This document shows positions 63,809 to 64,000 of a DNA stretch of 64,000 bases, in pieces. Numbering within the stretch: the first letter of the stretch is position 1; each line of letters starts with the position of its first letter. The notes under the pieces were generated by a model, which worked only from the letters and a program-made list of their open reading frames with translations, made no database searches and was not told the DNA's origin. A program made the translations under genes and the position numbers. The DNA lies in assembly GCA_030220185.1 (NCBI GenBank), contig JASPKZ010001596.1:1302001-1366000 (forward strand). The letters are read 5' to 3'. This DNA comes from Diploptera punctata. Taxonomy: Eukaryota; Arthropoda; Insecta; Blattodea; Blaberidae.

Positions 63809-64000
63809 ATAAATCTCACACTACTCAAACAATAAAATAAATCCCCATAAAATCGCCGTGTAGGCTAGGGTATACCAGCTGAACCCAATACAGAATACAC
63901 ACGCGAATTCGCCTACAAGGGACAAACACAAGTCCCAGGAAAGGCACACTGGACAGCACCAATAGCTGTCACAAAGTGATGAAAGTGATGCGTTGGCCTG

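Overview
The window is an animal nuclear genome segment, most likely from an insect with a large, repeat-rich genome. The evidence is GT-AG introns of 1 to 13 kb, AT-rich DNA, and dense remnants of retroelements and DNA transposons typical of arthropods (RTE-like LINEs, Penelope-like elements, piggyBac, mariner, pogo/Tigger, several tRNA-derived SINEs). The species cannot be named from the sequence alone.

One host gene is clear. Positions 807-34573 (+) hold seven exons of the adenylyl cyclase-associated protein (CAP; capulet in Drosophila), a cofilin/actin-recycling factor. The exons join in frame into 380 residues plus a stop: part of the N-terminal helical domain, a polyproline segment, a WH2-like motif and the whole C-terminal beta-helical CARP domain. 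The first roughly 90-110 codons lie upstream of the window. About 1.1 kb of coding sequence is spread over 34 kb; the introns are almost entirely transposon-derived. At the far right (62.2-63.8 kb, minus strand) there is a weak case for the ends of a second, unrecognised gene.

Layout: 0.8-14.5 kb, CAP exons 1-5 with SINE clusters in introns 1 and 4. 14.5-20.9 kb, intron 5, with nested Penelope fold-backs, a 2.3-kb piggyBac relic and a LINE inside it. 21.1-34.5 kb, intron 6, with a Penelope copy, a mariner-type fold-back, a second piggyBac relic, many fold-backs, and a pogo/Tigger relic just before the last exon. 34.6-35.2 kb, 3' UTR. 35-62 kb, apparently intergenic, a patchwork of LINE 3' ends, SINEs, fold-backs, two mariner relics, a dispersed 0.5-kb repeat and a 1.2-kb tandem duplication rich in CpG.

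The most interesting signal is a system of hairpins. Many Penelope-like 3' ends carry a hammerhead-ribozyme-like core (CTGANGA, a helix II whose sequence changes but whose pairing is kept, then GAAAC and a short helix III). These 3' ends recur as head-to-head inverted pairs of about 200-400 bp, several with exact or near-exact 11-13 bp target-site duplications, and many end in one shared motif, CCTCATARTGTTAYTTCC. tRNA-derived SINEs show the same inverted-pair architecture. Nested insertions, supported by duplications, let the order of events be read at several loci.
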